Below are positions 45,530 through 53,521 of a DNA stretch of 64,000 nucleotides, piece by piece. How positions within the stretch are numbered: position 1 is the stretch's first letter; each line of letters starts with the position of its first letter. A program made the translations under genes and the position numbers. The notes beneath the pieces were generated by a model. It worked only from the letters and a program-made list of their open reading frames with translations. It had not been told where the DNA came from and did no database searches. The stretch covers positions 341,778-405,777 of the forward strand of contig JALNKM010000001.1 of NCBI GenBank assembly GCA_023268155.1, in the 5' to 3' direction. The stretch comes from Candidatus Geocrenenecus huangii (GTDB taxonomy: Archaea > Thermoproteota > Nitrososphaeria_A > Caldarchaeales > Wolframiiraptoraceae).

Positions 45530-46521
45530 AGAGATTAAAGAGATTTTTTGGAGATGATATAAAGACAAATTTTATTTTTCTAACAATAATAGCCATCCTA
45601 TATCCGATAATATACGTTTTTTCACCTGGATGGGGTGTAGTTTTAGGTCATGGAGTAACATGGATTAGCGCATTATTAGGGTTCAATCTACTATTCGGAT
45701 ACACTGGACTGTTGAGCTTTGGACATGCTTTATTCCTAGGGGTCGGAGCATATACAGTAGGATTCATGTATAAATATCTAGGAATAAATAACATCGAGCT
45801 ACATCTTTTAGGTGGTATCTTATCTTCCACTGTTGTTGCACTCATAATAGGACCGATAGTAGTAAGGTATACTAGAATATTTTTCGCTATCTTCATGTTG
45901 GCTATAGCTCAGATATTATGGAGCTTATATTATAAGTTTTACTGGGTCACGGGTGGAACAGATGGAATAAAGATTCCAAGATTCTCGATTCTAGGGATCT
46001 CTCTGGAGAAACTAGACTTTGCAACTTATCATCACGTGTACTTCTACTTCGTCACAGGTCTAACCTTCATCCTAGTCTATATAATGTGGAGGATCATTAA
46101 CTCTCCATTCGGTCTTACACTCAAATCGATAAGAGATAATGAGACTAGAGCTAGATTTATAGGGGTCGACATTTACAGAGCAAGGCTTTACGCCTTCATA
46201 ATATCCGCCATATATGCTAGTATTACAGGTGTGTTAGCTGTAAACCATCATAGACTAGTGACTCCAGATATAGCCTACTGGACAACCTCCGGGAAAGTCG
46301 TATTTGCAACACTACTAGGTGGAGCACGAATATTTATTGGACCAATAGTAGGCTCTTTTGTTTTCCATATAATAGAAAGCTTTGCAATGAAATTCATTTA
46401 CTGGCAGATGGTTATGGGTATACTCATTATCGCTATAGTTATTCTAATGCCCGGAGGGATAGCTCATTTAGCAAGAACACTGGTAGATGTCGTCGTCAGC
46501 CACCGGAGAAGAGGCGGATAA
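45523..46521 (+). CDS. livM: Branched-chain amino-acid-type ABC permease (LivM-like), system 2
   Basis: 332 residues with GFNLLFGYTGLLSFGHALFL, the FAIFMLAIAQILWSLYYKFY region, SPFGLTLKSIRDNETRARFI (ATPase-contact loop) and a typical LivM ending (VILMPGGIAHLARTLVD). The start codon is GTG at 45523, overlapping livH. livG begins two bases after its stop. Confidence 0.88.
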   Translation: MVERLKRFFGDDIKTNFIFLTIIAILYPIIYVFSPGWGVVLGHGVTWISALLGFNLLFGYTGLLSFGHALFLGVGAYTVGFMYKYLGINNIELHLLGGILSSTVVALIIGPIVVRYTRIFFAIFMLAIAQILWSLYYKFYWVTGGTDGIKIPRFSILGISLEKLDFATYHHVYFYFVTGLTFILVYIMWRIINSPFGLTLKSIRDNETRARFIGVDIYRARLYAFIISAIYASITGVLAVNHHRLVTPDIAYWTTSGKVVFATLLGGARIFIGPIVGSFVFHIIESFAMKFIYWQMVMGILIIAIVILMPGGIAHLARTLVDVVVSHRRRGG

Positions 46522-46523
46522 TC

Positions 46524-47276
46524 ATGGAAGTGCTGAAATTACTAAAAGTAAAGAAAAGCTTCGGAGGTGTTAGAGCATTGGATAATATCTCCATAGCACT
46601 CAGTGAGGGAGAAGTCGTAATGGTTATCGGTCCGAATGGTGCGGGTAAGACAACGCTAATAAACGTTATCAGCGGGTACCTTTATCCTGACGAAGGAAGA
46701 ATAATGTACATGGGGGAGGATATTACACGTTATCCCCCATTAGAGAGAGTCGGTAAAGGAATCGTTAGAAGCTTCCAACTAGTGAACACGTTCGATAAAC
46801 TGACTGTTTACGAGAATATCTTGGTCTCCGTACTCTCTAGGAAGAAGTATCAGTATGCGTTCAGAAAGATACTAGACGAATACACGGATGCATTGGAGGA
46901 AACGGAGAATATCTTGAAGCTCTTTGGATTAAGCGATGAAGCTGATGAAAATATTATGAGTATTTCCTACGGTGATAGAAAGCTAGTAGATGTAGCGATC
47001 TCTTTTGCTTTAAATCCCAAGTTGATAATGTTGGACGAGCCGACAAGTGGTGTTGCTACAAAAGATAAGGACAACATAATGGAGAAGATACTAGACGTGA
47101 TCAGGAAAACTAAGGTGACCAGTATAATAATCGAGCACGACATGGATATAGTCTTCCGATATGGGGTAAGGATTATAGTAATGCATCAAGGAAGAATAAT
47201 CGCTGACGGAGAAGTAGAAGAGATTAGGAAAAATGAAGAAATCAAGAAAGTACTTCTAGGTGGTGTATATGCTTAA
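46524..47276 (+). CDS. livG: Branched-chain amino-acid-type ABC ATPase (LivG-like), system 2
   Basis: 250 residues. Walker A GPNGAGKTT, Walker B LIMLDEPTSGV and IIEHDMDIVFRYGVRIIVM are intact. The ABC signature is degenerate: ISYGDRKLVDVA instead of LSGGQ, a form often seen in urea/amide-type LivG relatives. Ends KVLLGGVYA and overlaps the start of livF by 17 bases or less depending on the chosen livF start. Confidence 0.9.
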   Translation: MEVLKLLKVKKSFGGVRALDNISIALSEGEVVMVIGPNGAGKTTLINVISGYLYPDEGRIMYMGEDITRYPPLERVGKGIVRSFQLVNTFDKLTVYENILVSVLSRKKYQYAFRKILDEYTDALEETENILKLFGLSDEADENIMSISYGDRKLVDVAISFALNPKLIMLDEPTSGVATKDKDNIMEKILDVIRKTKVTSIIIEHDMDIVFRYGVRIIVMHQGRIIADGEVEEIRKNEEIKKVLLGGVYA

Positions 47277-47973
47277 GGTGGAGGACCTCCACTTAAGAAT
47301 ATCGAATACCGATATCTTGAGGGGGGTCTCCATAGAGGTCGAAAAGAGCGAGGTCGTAGCTATCATTGGAAGGAATGGAGCAGGCAAGTCTAGCACATTC
47401 AAATCTATCGTAGGAATCTATAAACCGTCAAGAGGGAGAATTCAGGTAGATGACCTGGATATTATAAAACTGCCACCATACCAAAGAGTGGCGAAAGGTA
47501 TAGGATACGTTCCAGAAGATATGAGGGTCTTTCCATGGATTACAGCCAAGGAGAATATCTATTTAGCCGCATATCTATCTAAAAACCTCGATAAGATTGA
47601 CGATATAATGAACATGATTTTAACGATATTTCCGGAGATAAAGAATTTTCTAGATAGGGAAGGCTTCTATTTGAGTGGAGGAGAGAAGAAGATGGTAGCT
47701 ATAGCGAGAAGTTTAGCAACGTTACCGAAATATCTTCTCTTGGATGAGGCATTTGAGGGATTAGCGCCAATCGTCGTAGAGAGATTCAAAGATGCGATCG
47801 AAATGATAAAAAATCAAGGAATAGGAGTTATAATCGCTGAATCTAATGTGGTAATAGCAACAAAGATAGCTGAAAAACTATATGTGTTGGAGAGAGGTGA
47901 AACGATCTTTCACGGAAGTCCGAGCGACCTACTCAACAATCAAGAAGTCATGAAAATATTGAGAGGATCTTAA
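47260..47973 (+). CDS. livF: Branched-chain amino-acid-type ABC ATPase (LivF-like), system 2
   Basis: 237 residues. Walker A GRNGAGKSS, the LivF-typical GIGYVPEDMRVFPWITAKEN, signature LSGGEKKMVAIARSL, Walker B YLLLDEAFEGLAP and a C-terminal region typical of the family. It is last in the five-gene system 2 operon. An in-frame ATG at 47269 (MLKVEDL) is a possible alternative to GTG at 47260. Confidence 0.9.
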   Translation: MVYMLKVEDLHLRISNTDILRGVSIEVEKSEVVAIIGRNGAGKSSTFKSIVGIYKPSRGRIQVDDLDIIKLPPYQRVAKGIGYVPEDMRVFPWITAKENIYLAAYLSKNLDKIDDIMNMILTIFPEIKNFLDREGFYLSGGEKKMVAIARSLATLPKYLLLDEAFEGLAPIVVERFKDAIEMIKNQGIGVIIAESNVVIATKIAEKLYVLERGETIFHGSPSDLLNNQEVMKILRGS

Positions 47974-48136
47974 CATACAGGAACAACACCACTAAAATAG
48001 TTAAAAATTATTTTTTAGTTAAGATATAGAAAACATGAATATGTCATGCTTACTAATTTCAAAACTCTTCTCAGGCAACGTACTTTAAGACTATTCACTT
48101 TATAATAAAGAATAATAGCTGATAACCTATGCTTGT

Positions 48137-48277
48137 TTGAAGAAGTATGATTCCTTCAACAATGAAGAAACAATCGAGAGGATAAGAAATAGGTTTTCTG
48201 AGCTACTTAAAACGAACTGTACCCGCTACTGGACACAGTATACGAATAAAAACATCCTGTTATTCATACAAGACTAG
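48137..48277 (+). pseudogene. Possible short protein-coding remnant
   Basis: 46 codons from TTG to TAG read LKKYDSFNNEETIERIRNRF and on to KNILLFIQD, which looks more like protein than random AT-rich sequence. There is no ribosome-binding site and no family I recognise; a degenerate transposase or other remnant is possible but not supported further. Confidence 0.2.
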
Positions 48278-48366
48278 CTCGTTACATCTAAAAGCATTTT
48301 TATCAATCTTGGTGTTTGGTTGTCACTAATTGTTAATTCTACAATTATAGAATGTATAAATCATTC

Positions 48367-48378
48367 TTTTTAATTATA
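48367..48378 (+). promoter_or_regulatory. Predicted TATA box of the sensor operon
   Basis: The AT-rich TTTTAATTATAT element ends about 20 bases before ATG 48398 and supports that ATG (METTKLNILL) over the GTG at 48383. Confidence 0.5.
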
Positions 48379-48397
48379 TGCCGTGGACGGAACAGGT

Positions 48398-49342
48398 ATG
48401 GAGACAACAAAGCTGAATATTTTATTAAATCTAGCTCTCATAGCCACTTTATTATCGATCGTAATTTTGACTAACCCCTATCATTGTGACGAGATCGTTG
48501 TAATTAATCTTGGTGAAAAGACTACATATCCTTCTCTGAATATTTCCAGTAAAAAAGTTATTTATTTTGGTTTTGATCCAAGATTGGATCCCGATACTGA
48601 AATACAGATATATGCTCCGCTTATGAGCTATCTCTCCGATAAGACTGGTTATGAGTTTAGGTTGAAATACGAACCAACATACGAGCTGGTCCAGAATGAT
48701 ATAGGAATGAATGTGACCCAATTTGCTGCAGTAGGCCCTGTAAGTTATATTGTAACAGGCCTAAGATACGGCAACGTCATTCCTGTGACTGTAGGTTTAG
48801 ATGAGAATAAGAGCATGTTTTACAGAGCAGTTATCTTTACAAGAACTGATTTAAACATAACCTCTTTAGCGGAACTAAAGGGTAAGAGTTTTGCCTTCGG
48901 GTCATACTATTCTACGCAGGGACATTTAATACCGTTAATCATGCTGGAAGAAGCCGGAGTATCTCTTAAAGACTTTAGAGAGTATGCTTTCCTAGGCTCC
49001 CATCAGCAATGCGCTGAAGCAGTTATCTCTGGAAGATTTGATGCTGGGGCCATGCAGGACTTGCTTGCATTTCGACTTGCTAGAGAAGGATTAATTAAGA
49101 TAATAGCAATCTCTAAACCTTTCCCTAGAAGCCTAATAATTGCTAACAAAGCTGTGGACAACAATTTGGTTGAGAATGTAAAGAAAGCGTTGATCGAGCT
49201 TGAACCTCTTGGCTCCCACTCTACTCTAACTCTATGGAGTATGACAGAGTTCCCCGGAGGATTCGCTGAGCCTACCATAGAGTATTATGCGATCTATTAT
49301 GAGCTAGTAGAGAAGTATCTGCTCTCAGGTGAGAGTAAATGA
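48398..49342 (+). CDS. PhnD-like (phosphonate-type) periplasmic binding protein, probable sensor component
   Basis: About 314 residues. An N-terminal hydrophobic segment (about 7-26) anchors or exports it. The rest is a type 2 periplasmic-binding fold of the PhnD family: VIYFGFDPRLDPDTE, YAPLMSYLSDKTGYEFRLK, TQFAAVGPVSYI, LAELKGKSFAFGSYYSTQGH and CAEAVISGRFDAGAMQD. No ABC permease or ATPase adjoins it; instead its stop overlaps the start of a histidine-kinase gene (ATGA). In bacterial TtrS and in Arx-type systems a PhnD-like domain senses the respiratory electron acceptor, so a sensor role is the best reading. Ligand unknown. Confidence 0.85.
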   Translation: METTKLNILLNLALIATLLSIVILTNPYHCDEIVVINLGEKTTYPSLNISSKKVIYFGFDPRLDPDTEIQIYAPLMSYLSDKTGYEFRLKYEPTYELVQNDIGMNVTQFAAVGPVSYIVTGLRYGNVIPVTVGLDENKSMFYRAVIFTRTDLNITSLAELKGKSFAFGSYYSTQGHLIPLIMLEEAGVSLKDFREYAFLGSHQQCAEAVISGRFDAGAMQDLLAFRLAREGLIKIIAISKPFPRSLIIANKAVDNNLVENVKKALIELEPLGSHSTLTLWSMTEFPGGFAEPTIEYYAIYYELVEKYLLSGESK

Positions 49343-51093
49343 AGCTTAGAAAAAAGTTCACACTTATATTCGTACTTTACTTAATGATATTTGGATTAAT
49401 AAATGCGTACATTCTGTATAACCAGATAAGTAAATCTCTCATAGAAGAATTGGTAGCGAGCACGGCACTGTATCTAGATAGAATCCAGATAGAAGTCCTG
49501 TCTTTGCTAGTTAAAGGTAATATAATAACTCTCAATAATATGGTAAACGACTTCAAGGCCAGAAATCCGAACATAGCTTACATGTACATTGTAGACTTTG
49601 ATGGAAATGTAGTTGCAAGTACTTTCACAGATGCTTTTCCTAAAGCTTTAGTTGGATTTAACCCACCTGTAAATGAGGATATGTCAGTAAAAAAATTCCA
49701 AGCAGTTGGTAGTGTTATCTACGATGTCTCTGTCCCAGTATACAGAGGTATTGGAGGAGAGATACACATCGGAATTACGAGCAAACAAATAGAAGAGAAG
49801 ATGTTCAACATCATAGGTAAAATCTTTTTGTGGGGTTCACTAATAGTAGGAATAGGGGCTGTATCCTTTTTCATATCTCTAACGAGTTTAACGGTGTCCA
49901 TGAAAAACTTAGAGAATGCAATAGAGAAGATCATTAAAGGTGATTACAGATCTAGAGTCGAGGTAGATGCTCAGGATGAAATTGGTATGATATCTATGGC
50001 CTTTAACAGAATGTTAGACAAGCTTGAAGAAGAGAGGGAGAAGACAAGAAACTATGTAGAAAGACTGAGACGATTAAAGAATAGATATAAGATGCTCGTC
50101 AACTCGATTCAGGACGGGATATTATTAATCTCTTCGGACGGCATGATACATTCTTGCAATAAAGCTTCTGAAAGAATCTTCAATTTGAGTAAATCTGAGA
50201 TTGTGAATAGAAAGCTTTCAGAGATCATAAGATTGGATTCGGTGTCAACTAAAGGAGAGGCTGAGCTATCCTATGATAGAGGTGGAGAAACTGTCTACAT
50301 TAAGTTGTTCTTTTTGGATCTCGATAAAGAAGGGAGAAGAAAAATTGTCATTGTTAGAGATATAACTAGTGATAAGGCTAGAGAAGAATTCTATAAAAGG
50401 ATTAGACAGTATGAGAAAATCGCAATAATTCAATATCTGGTAGCTGGTATAATACATAAGATCAACACACTTTTAACTAGGATGACGCTGGGCTGTGAAT
50501 TGATACTCTCAGAATCTAAGGAGGAATTAACGAAGAAGAGCTTAGAAAGGGTCGTATCAAATGTTATGGAAATTAAACGTGCTATCGATGACTTATTAAG
50601 ATATAGAAGAAGAGAAGTAAAGATAAATAAGAGAATTATTGACGTAGTTGAAATAGTTGAGAATTCTCTTAAAGCATATTCATTCGATAAGTATAACATA
50701 AAAGTCGTTAAAAAATACAATAAACTATGTAAAGCTTATGTAGATCCTCTAGCTATTGGATTGGTGATAGATAACTTGATAATGAATGCTATTCAAGCAA
50801 TGCCTGGCGGTGGCACCTTGACCATAGAGGTACAGCAGGACAACTCGAATACTCTTATCTCAATTAGGGATACTGGCGACGGCATACCGAAAGAAGATCT
50901 CGATAAAATATTTGAACCATTTTACTCTAAGCATAAAGGTAAAGGTGGTCTAGGCCTCGGCTTGACAATTTCACAAGAGATAGTTAAAATGCATGGCGGG
51001 ACGATCATTGTTGAAAGCGAATTGGGGAAAGGAAGCGTTTTTACCATCAAATTGCCGAGAGGTGCCCCCTTTGACCAAGATACTTATAGTTGA
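49339..51093 (+). CDS. Membrane sensor histidine kinase (cache-like sensor, HAMP, PAS, HisKA-like, HATPase)
   Basis: 584 residues. A membrane helix at about 7-28, an extracytoplasmic cache-like region (30-158, with NIAYMYIVDFDGNVVAST), a second helix (about 158-185) and HAMP (about 185-235, DEIGMISMAFNRMLD) are followed by a PAS domain (about 250-345, IQDGILLISSDGMIHSCNKA). The phospho-acceptor is H373 in AGIIHKINTLLTRM. The ATPase has NLIMNAIQAMPGG, RDTGDGIPKEDLDKIFEPF and GGLGLGLTISQEI. ATGA overlap with the binding-protein gene and overlap with the response-regulator gene show one signalling operon. Confidence 0.92.
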   Translation: MKLRKKFTLIFVLYLMIFGLINAYILYNQISKSLIEELVASTALYLDRIQIEVLSLLVKGNIITLNNMVNDFKARNPNIAYMYIVDFDGNVVASTFTDAFPKALVGFNPPVNEDMSVKKFQAVGSVIYDVSVPVYRGIGGEIHIGITSKQIEEKMFNIIGKIFLWGSLIVGIGAVSFFISLTSLTVSMKNLENAIEKIIKGDYRSRVEVDAQDEIGMISMAFNRMLDKLEEEREKTRNYVERLRRLKNRYKMLVNSIQDGILLISSDGMIHSCNKASERIFNLSKSEIVNRKLSEIIRLDSVSTKGEAELSYDRGGETVYIKLFFLDLDKEGRRKIVIVRDITSDKAREEFYKRIRQYEKIAIIQYLVAGIIHKINTLLTRMTLGCELILSESKEELTKKSLERVVSNVMEIKRAIDDLLRYRRREVKINKRIIDVVEIVENSLKAYSFDKYNIKVVKKYNKLCKAYVDPLAIGLVIDNLIMNAIQAMPGGGTLTIEVQQDNSNTLISIRDTGDGIPKEDLDKIFEPFYSKHKGKGGLGLGLTISQEIVKMHGGTIIVESELGKGSVFTIKLPRGAPFDQDTYS

Positions 51094-51691
51094 TGACGAT
51101 GAAACAATATGCTCTACACTGAAGGAACTGCTCGAGAGATATGAATTTAAAGTTAAGTTAGCATATAATGCATGGAGTGCACTTGAGATACTTCAAGAAG
51201 AAAACTTTGACGTGGTCGTTGCCGATTTACTGCTCACCGGTATGAATGGCATCGATTTATTAAGTACAATTAAGAGAACATCTCCGAACACTGTTGTCAT
51301 AATTATCACGGCATATGGTAGTATTCCCAGTGCTGTAGAAGCAATAAAGAAAGGAGCATCAGATTATATCTGTAAACCCTTTAGAGTTGAAGACTTAGTA
51401 ATCGCCATTAAGAGAGCCTTAGCTGAGGCTAAGAGTAGGAGTTTAAATGAACATATCTTCTCATGCTTATCTCATGAACTCCGGAGAGAAATACTAGTAC
51501 TGCTTACTGAGAAGCGTAGTCTCAAATTTTCAGAATTAGTCAAAATACTCCAAGTAGACGATCCTCCAAGACTTAGTTTCCATCTACGTGTACTAAAGAA
51601 GATGGGGTTAATAACGCAGGATAAATCGAAAAGCTATAGAATTACCGCTTTTGGGATTGAGGCAGTTAAACTACTGTGTTATAAGAGTTAA
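51062..51691 (+). CDS. Response regulator with ArsR-type winged-helix output domain
   Basis: About 209 residues. Receiver domain (1-120): acidic pocket VDDDE (D11-D13), phospho-acceptor D55 in VVADLLLTGMNG, T/S and K switch residues in IIITAYGS and YICKPF (K105). The output part (about 135-205) starts LSHELRREILVLLTEKRSL and has FSELVKILQVD, RLSFHLRVLKKMGLI and a wing YRITAFGIEAV, an ArsR-type winged helix as used by archaeal regulators. Bacterial TtrR has a LuxR-type HTH here. GTG at 51062 or TTG at 51071 is the start; both lie inside the kinase gene. It probably controls the reductase operon 128 bp downstream. Confidence 0.9.
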   Translation: MPPLTKILIVDDDETICSTLKELLERYEFKVKLAYNAWSALEILQEENFDVVVADLLLTGMNGIDLLSTIKRTSPNTVVIIITAYGSIPSAVEAIKKGASDYICKPFRVEDLVIAIKRALAEAKSRSLNEHIFSCLSHELRREILVLLTEKRSLKFSELVKILQVDDPPRLSFHLRVLKKMGLITQDKSKSYRITAFGIEAVKLLCYKS

Positions 51692-51818
51692 GATTAATCG
51701 TGTTAAAGTAAGTAAAAAATTGTTTAATTACAGCCTAAAAACAATTAAAGGTCAATTTAAAGAATGTTTTAATAAAGTTTCGTAACTGGAAGTTATGAAA
51801 TATGTAAAGTGATGAAGT

Positions 51819-52502
51819 ATGTCCAAGTATTTAAAACTTCAAGAAGAATTACCCCATATAGTCGGTAGATACATTGACAAAAAGTCTGCGAAACCTAAAT
51901 GGGTCATGGTTGTTGATTTGAATAGATGTGTAGGGTGCTATGCATGCCAAGTATCTTGTAAGATGGAAAACGGTACCCCATACGAATTCTTCAGGACTTG
52001 GGTAGAAGTAATAGAGCGAGGGAAGTATCCATACTTAAGAAGAGTTTTCTTGCCTAGACTATGTAACCATTGTGAGACGCCATCATGTGTTCCTGTCTGC
52101 CCTGTTGGAGCAACGTATAAGAGGGATGACGGAATAGTTGTAATCGATTACGATAGATGTATAGGATGTGGTTACTGTATACAAGCGTGTCCATACGATG
52201 CTAGATTTAGGAACCCATATACGGGTACAGCTGATAAATGCGACTATTGTCTTCACAAGATAGAAGAAGGTGAAGTACCTTCATGCGTTATAAACTGTAT
52301 GGGTGGTGCTAGAATTTTTGGAGACATAAACCATCCTGAAAGCATTGTCTCAAAGATGCTCGCAGAGAAGTCTGTAAGCGTCATAAAACCTGAAACCGGA
52401 AATAGTCCGTCAGTCTACTACATAGGGTATGAAGAAGCCGTAAAAGCTGGTGCCCCTGTTACCGTTATAAATCCAAAGATTGGGGTGGTGAAGGAAATAT
52501 GA
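51819..52502 (+). CDS. Molybdopterin oxidoreductase iron-sulfur subunit (TtrB/PsrB-like, four [4Fe-4S])
   Basis: 227 residues. Four cysteine groups are readable: RCVGCYACQVSCKMENG, CNHCETPSCVPVCPVGATY, RCIGCGYCIQACPYDARF and CDYCLHKIEEGEVPSCVINC, the standard set for the electron-transfer subunit of polysulfide/tetrathionate/DMSO-type reductases. It passes electrons from the NrfD-like quinol oxidase subunit to the catalytic subunit. There is no Tat signal of its own, so it would be exported with the Tat-tagged catalytic partner. Its stop overlaps the next start (ATGA). First gene of the structural operon. Confidence 0.93.
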   Translation: MSKYLKLQEELPHIVGRYIDKKSAKPKWVMVVDLNRCVGCYACQVSCKMENGTPYEFFRTWVEVIERGKYPYLRRVFLPRLCNHCETPSCVPVCPVGATYKRDDGIVVIDYDRCIGCGYCIQACPYDARFRNPYTGTADKCDYCLHKIEEGEVPSCVINCMGGARIFGDINHPESIVSKMLAEKSVSVIKPETGNSPSVYYIGYEEAVKAGAPVTVINPKIGVVKEI

Positions 52503-53515
52503 CAAACATAATCTGGGGACCGATGATAGTACTCTACTCTTTCATCACAGGCTTAGTGCTAGGCTCATATATTATATCAATTGCTCCAACACTCTTTAAG
52601 ATGAGAAATCTTGAGGGTATCTCGACTTTCTCAATGGTGACTGCATGGGGATTTCTACTAGCTTCACCTATACCATTAGTCTTAGAGCTCGGTTCCCCAT
52701 TAAGAGCTCCCAACATCTACCTCTATCCAACGCCGAGTTCGGTTATGGCCTTATTCGGATACATTTGGATAATCTTTGTGCTTCTATTAACCACTCAAAT
52801 AATCATACATAGTAGATATAGGGATGCGGCATGGTTTCAGAGAGCATCCACTGGAATCTCGGCGATAGGGTTAGTGATATCATTAATATTCGGCGGATAC
52901 TTCGGATTTATAATTGGTAGCATGAAAGCTAGAGAAGTCTGGAGTAGCACCATAACTCCTATAACAACCATACTTTCAGGGATAACGGCTGGAGCAGCTC
53001 TAGTAGCTCTACTAGCAATCATAACTTTGAGAAAAGATGGATTACGAAAAGATGCTCTGAATTCTTTAGGGAAGCTTACTCTATACTTCCTAGCAATATA
53101 TCTCGTCTTTACACTGATCGAGCTCTCAACAACTGCATATGCGGAAACATTAACATGGACTAGGCTTTCAATCTTGTTAATTGGCTACTTAGCATTAAGC
53201 TTCATAGGCGTACAATACATTCTAGGAGGATTAATCCCGATCTTCATGTTGGCGACAGAAAAGGTGAGGACCTCGACAATCGGGTCGATAGTTGCATTTA
53301 TTCTAATTCTAGCCGGAGTCTACTCTTACAAGTGGAATCTTATAATCGGGGGACAGCAGATCGTGGAAGTCTCACCACAACTTTACTCGCTCCTCAACTT
53401 TATGCCAACACAGACAGAGATCCTAGCAACCGTTGGAATACTATCATTATCTTTATTCTTGTACGTGCTTGGTTTAACTATCTTTCCCATCCCAGAGTTT
53501 AAGAGTAAGAGGTGA
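52499..53515 (+). CDS. NrfD/PsrC/TtrC-like membrane quinol-oxidising subunit
   Basis: 338 residues with eight to nine membrane helices and the NrfD-family opening IIWGPMIVLYSFITGLVLGS. It anchors the complex and oxidises the membrane quinol. The overlap with the Fe-S subunit gene (ATGA) and six-base gap to the catalytic gene give order B-C-A as in bacterial ttrBCA. Confidence 0.9.
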   Translation: MTNIIWGPMIVLYSFITGLVLGSYIISIAPTLFKMRNLEGISTFSMVTAWGFLLASPIPLVLELGSPLRAPNIYLYPTPSSVMALFGYIWIIFVLLLTTQIIIHSRYRDAAWFQRASTGISAIGLVISLIFGGYFGFIIGSMKAREVWSSTITPITTILSGITAGAALVALLAIITLRKDGLRKDALNSLGKLTLYFLAIYLVFTLIELSTTAYAETLTWTRLSILLIGYLALSFIGVQYILGGLIPIFMLATEKVRTSTIGSIVAFILILAGVYSYKWNLIIGGQQIVEVSPQLYSLLNFMPTQTEILATVGILSLSLFLYVLGLTIFPIPEFKSKR

Positions 53516-53521
53516 GAGTAC

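Larger units (their letters stand above)
47974..48397. other. Gap upstream of the sensor genes; holds a possible coding remnant and a TATA box
   Basis: 424 AT-rich bases. TAG-terminated codons at 48137-48277 read like a protein fragment, and a TATA-like TTTTTAATTATAT lies near 48366-48378, about 25 bases before the preferred ATG of the binding-protein gene. Nothing else was found. Confidence 0.45.

Noticed and set aside
48398..49342. Phosphonate transport component (phnD) as function
   Set aside because: No phn permease or ATPase adjoins; translational overlap with a histidine kinase favours a sensory role.
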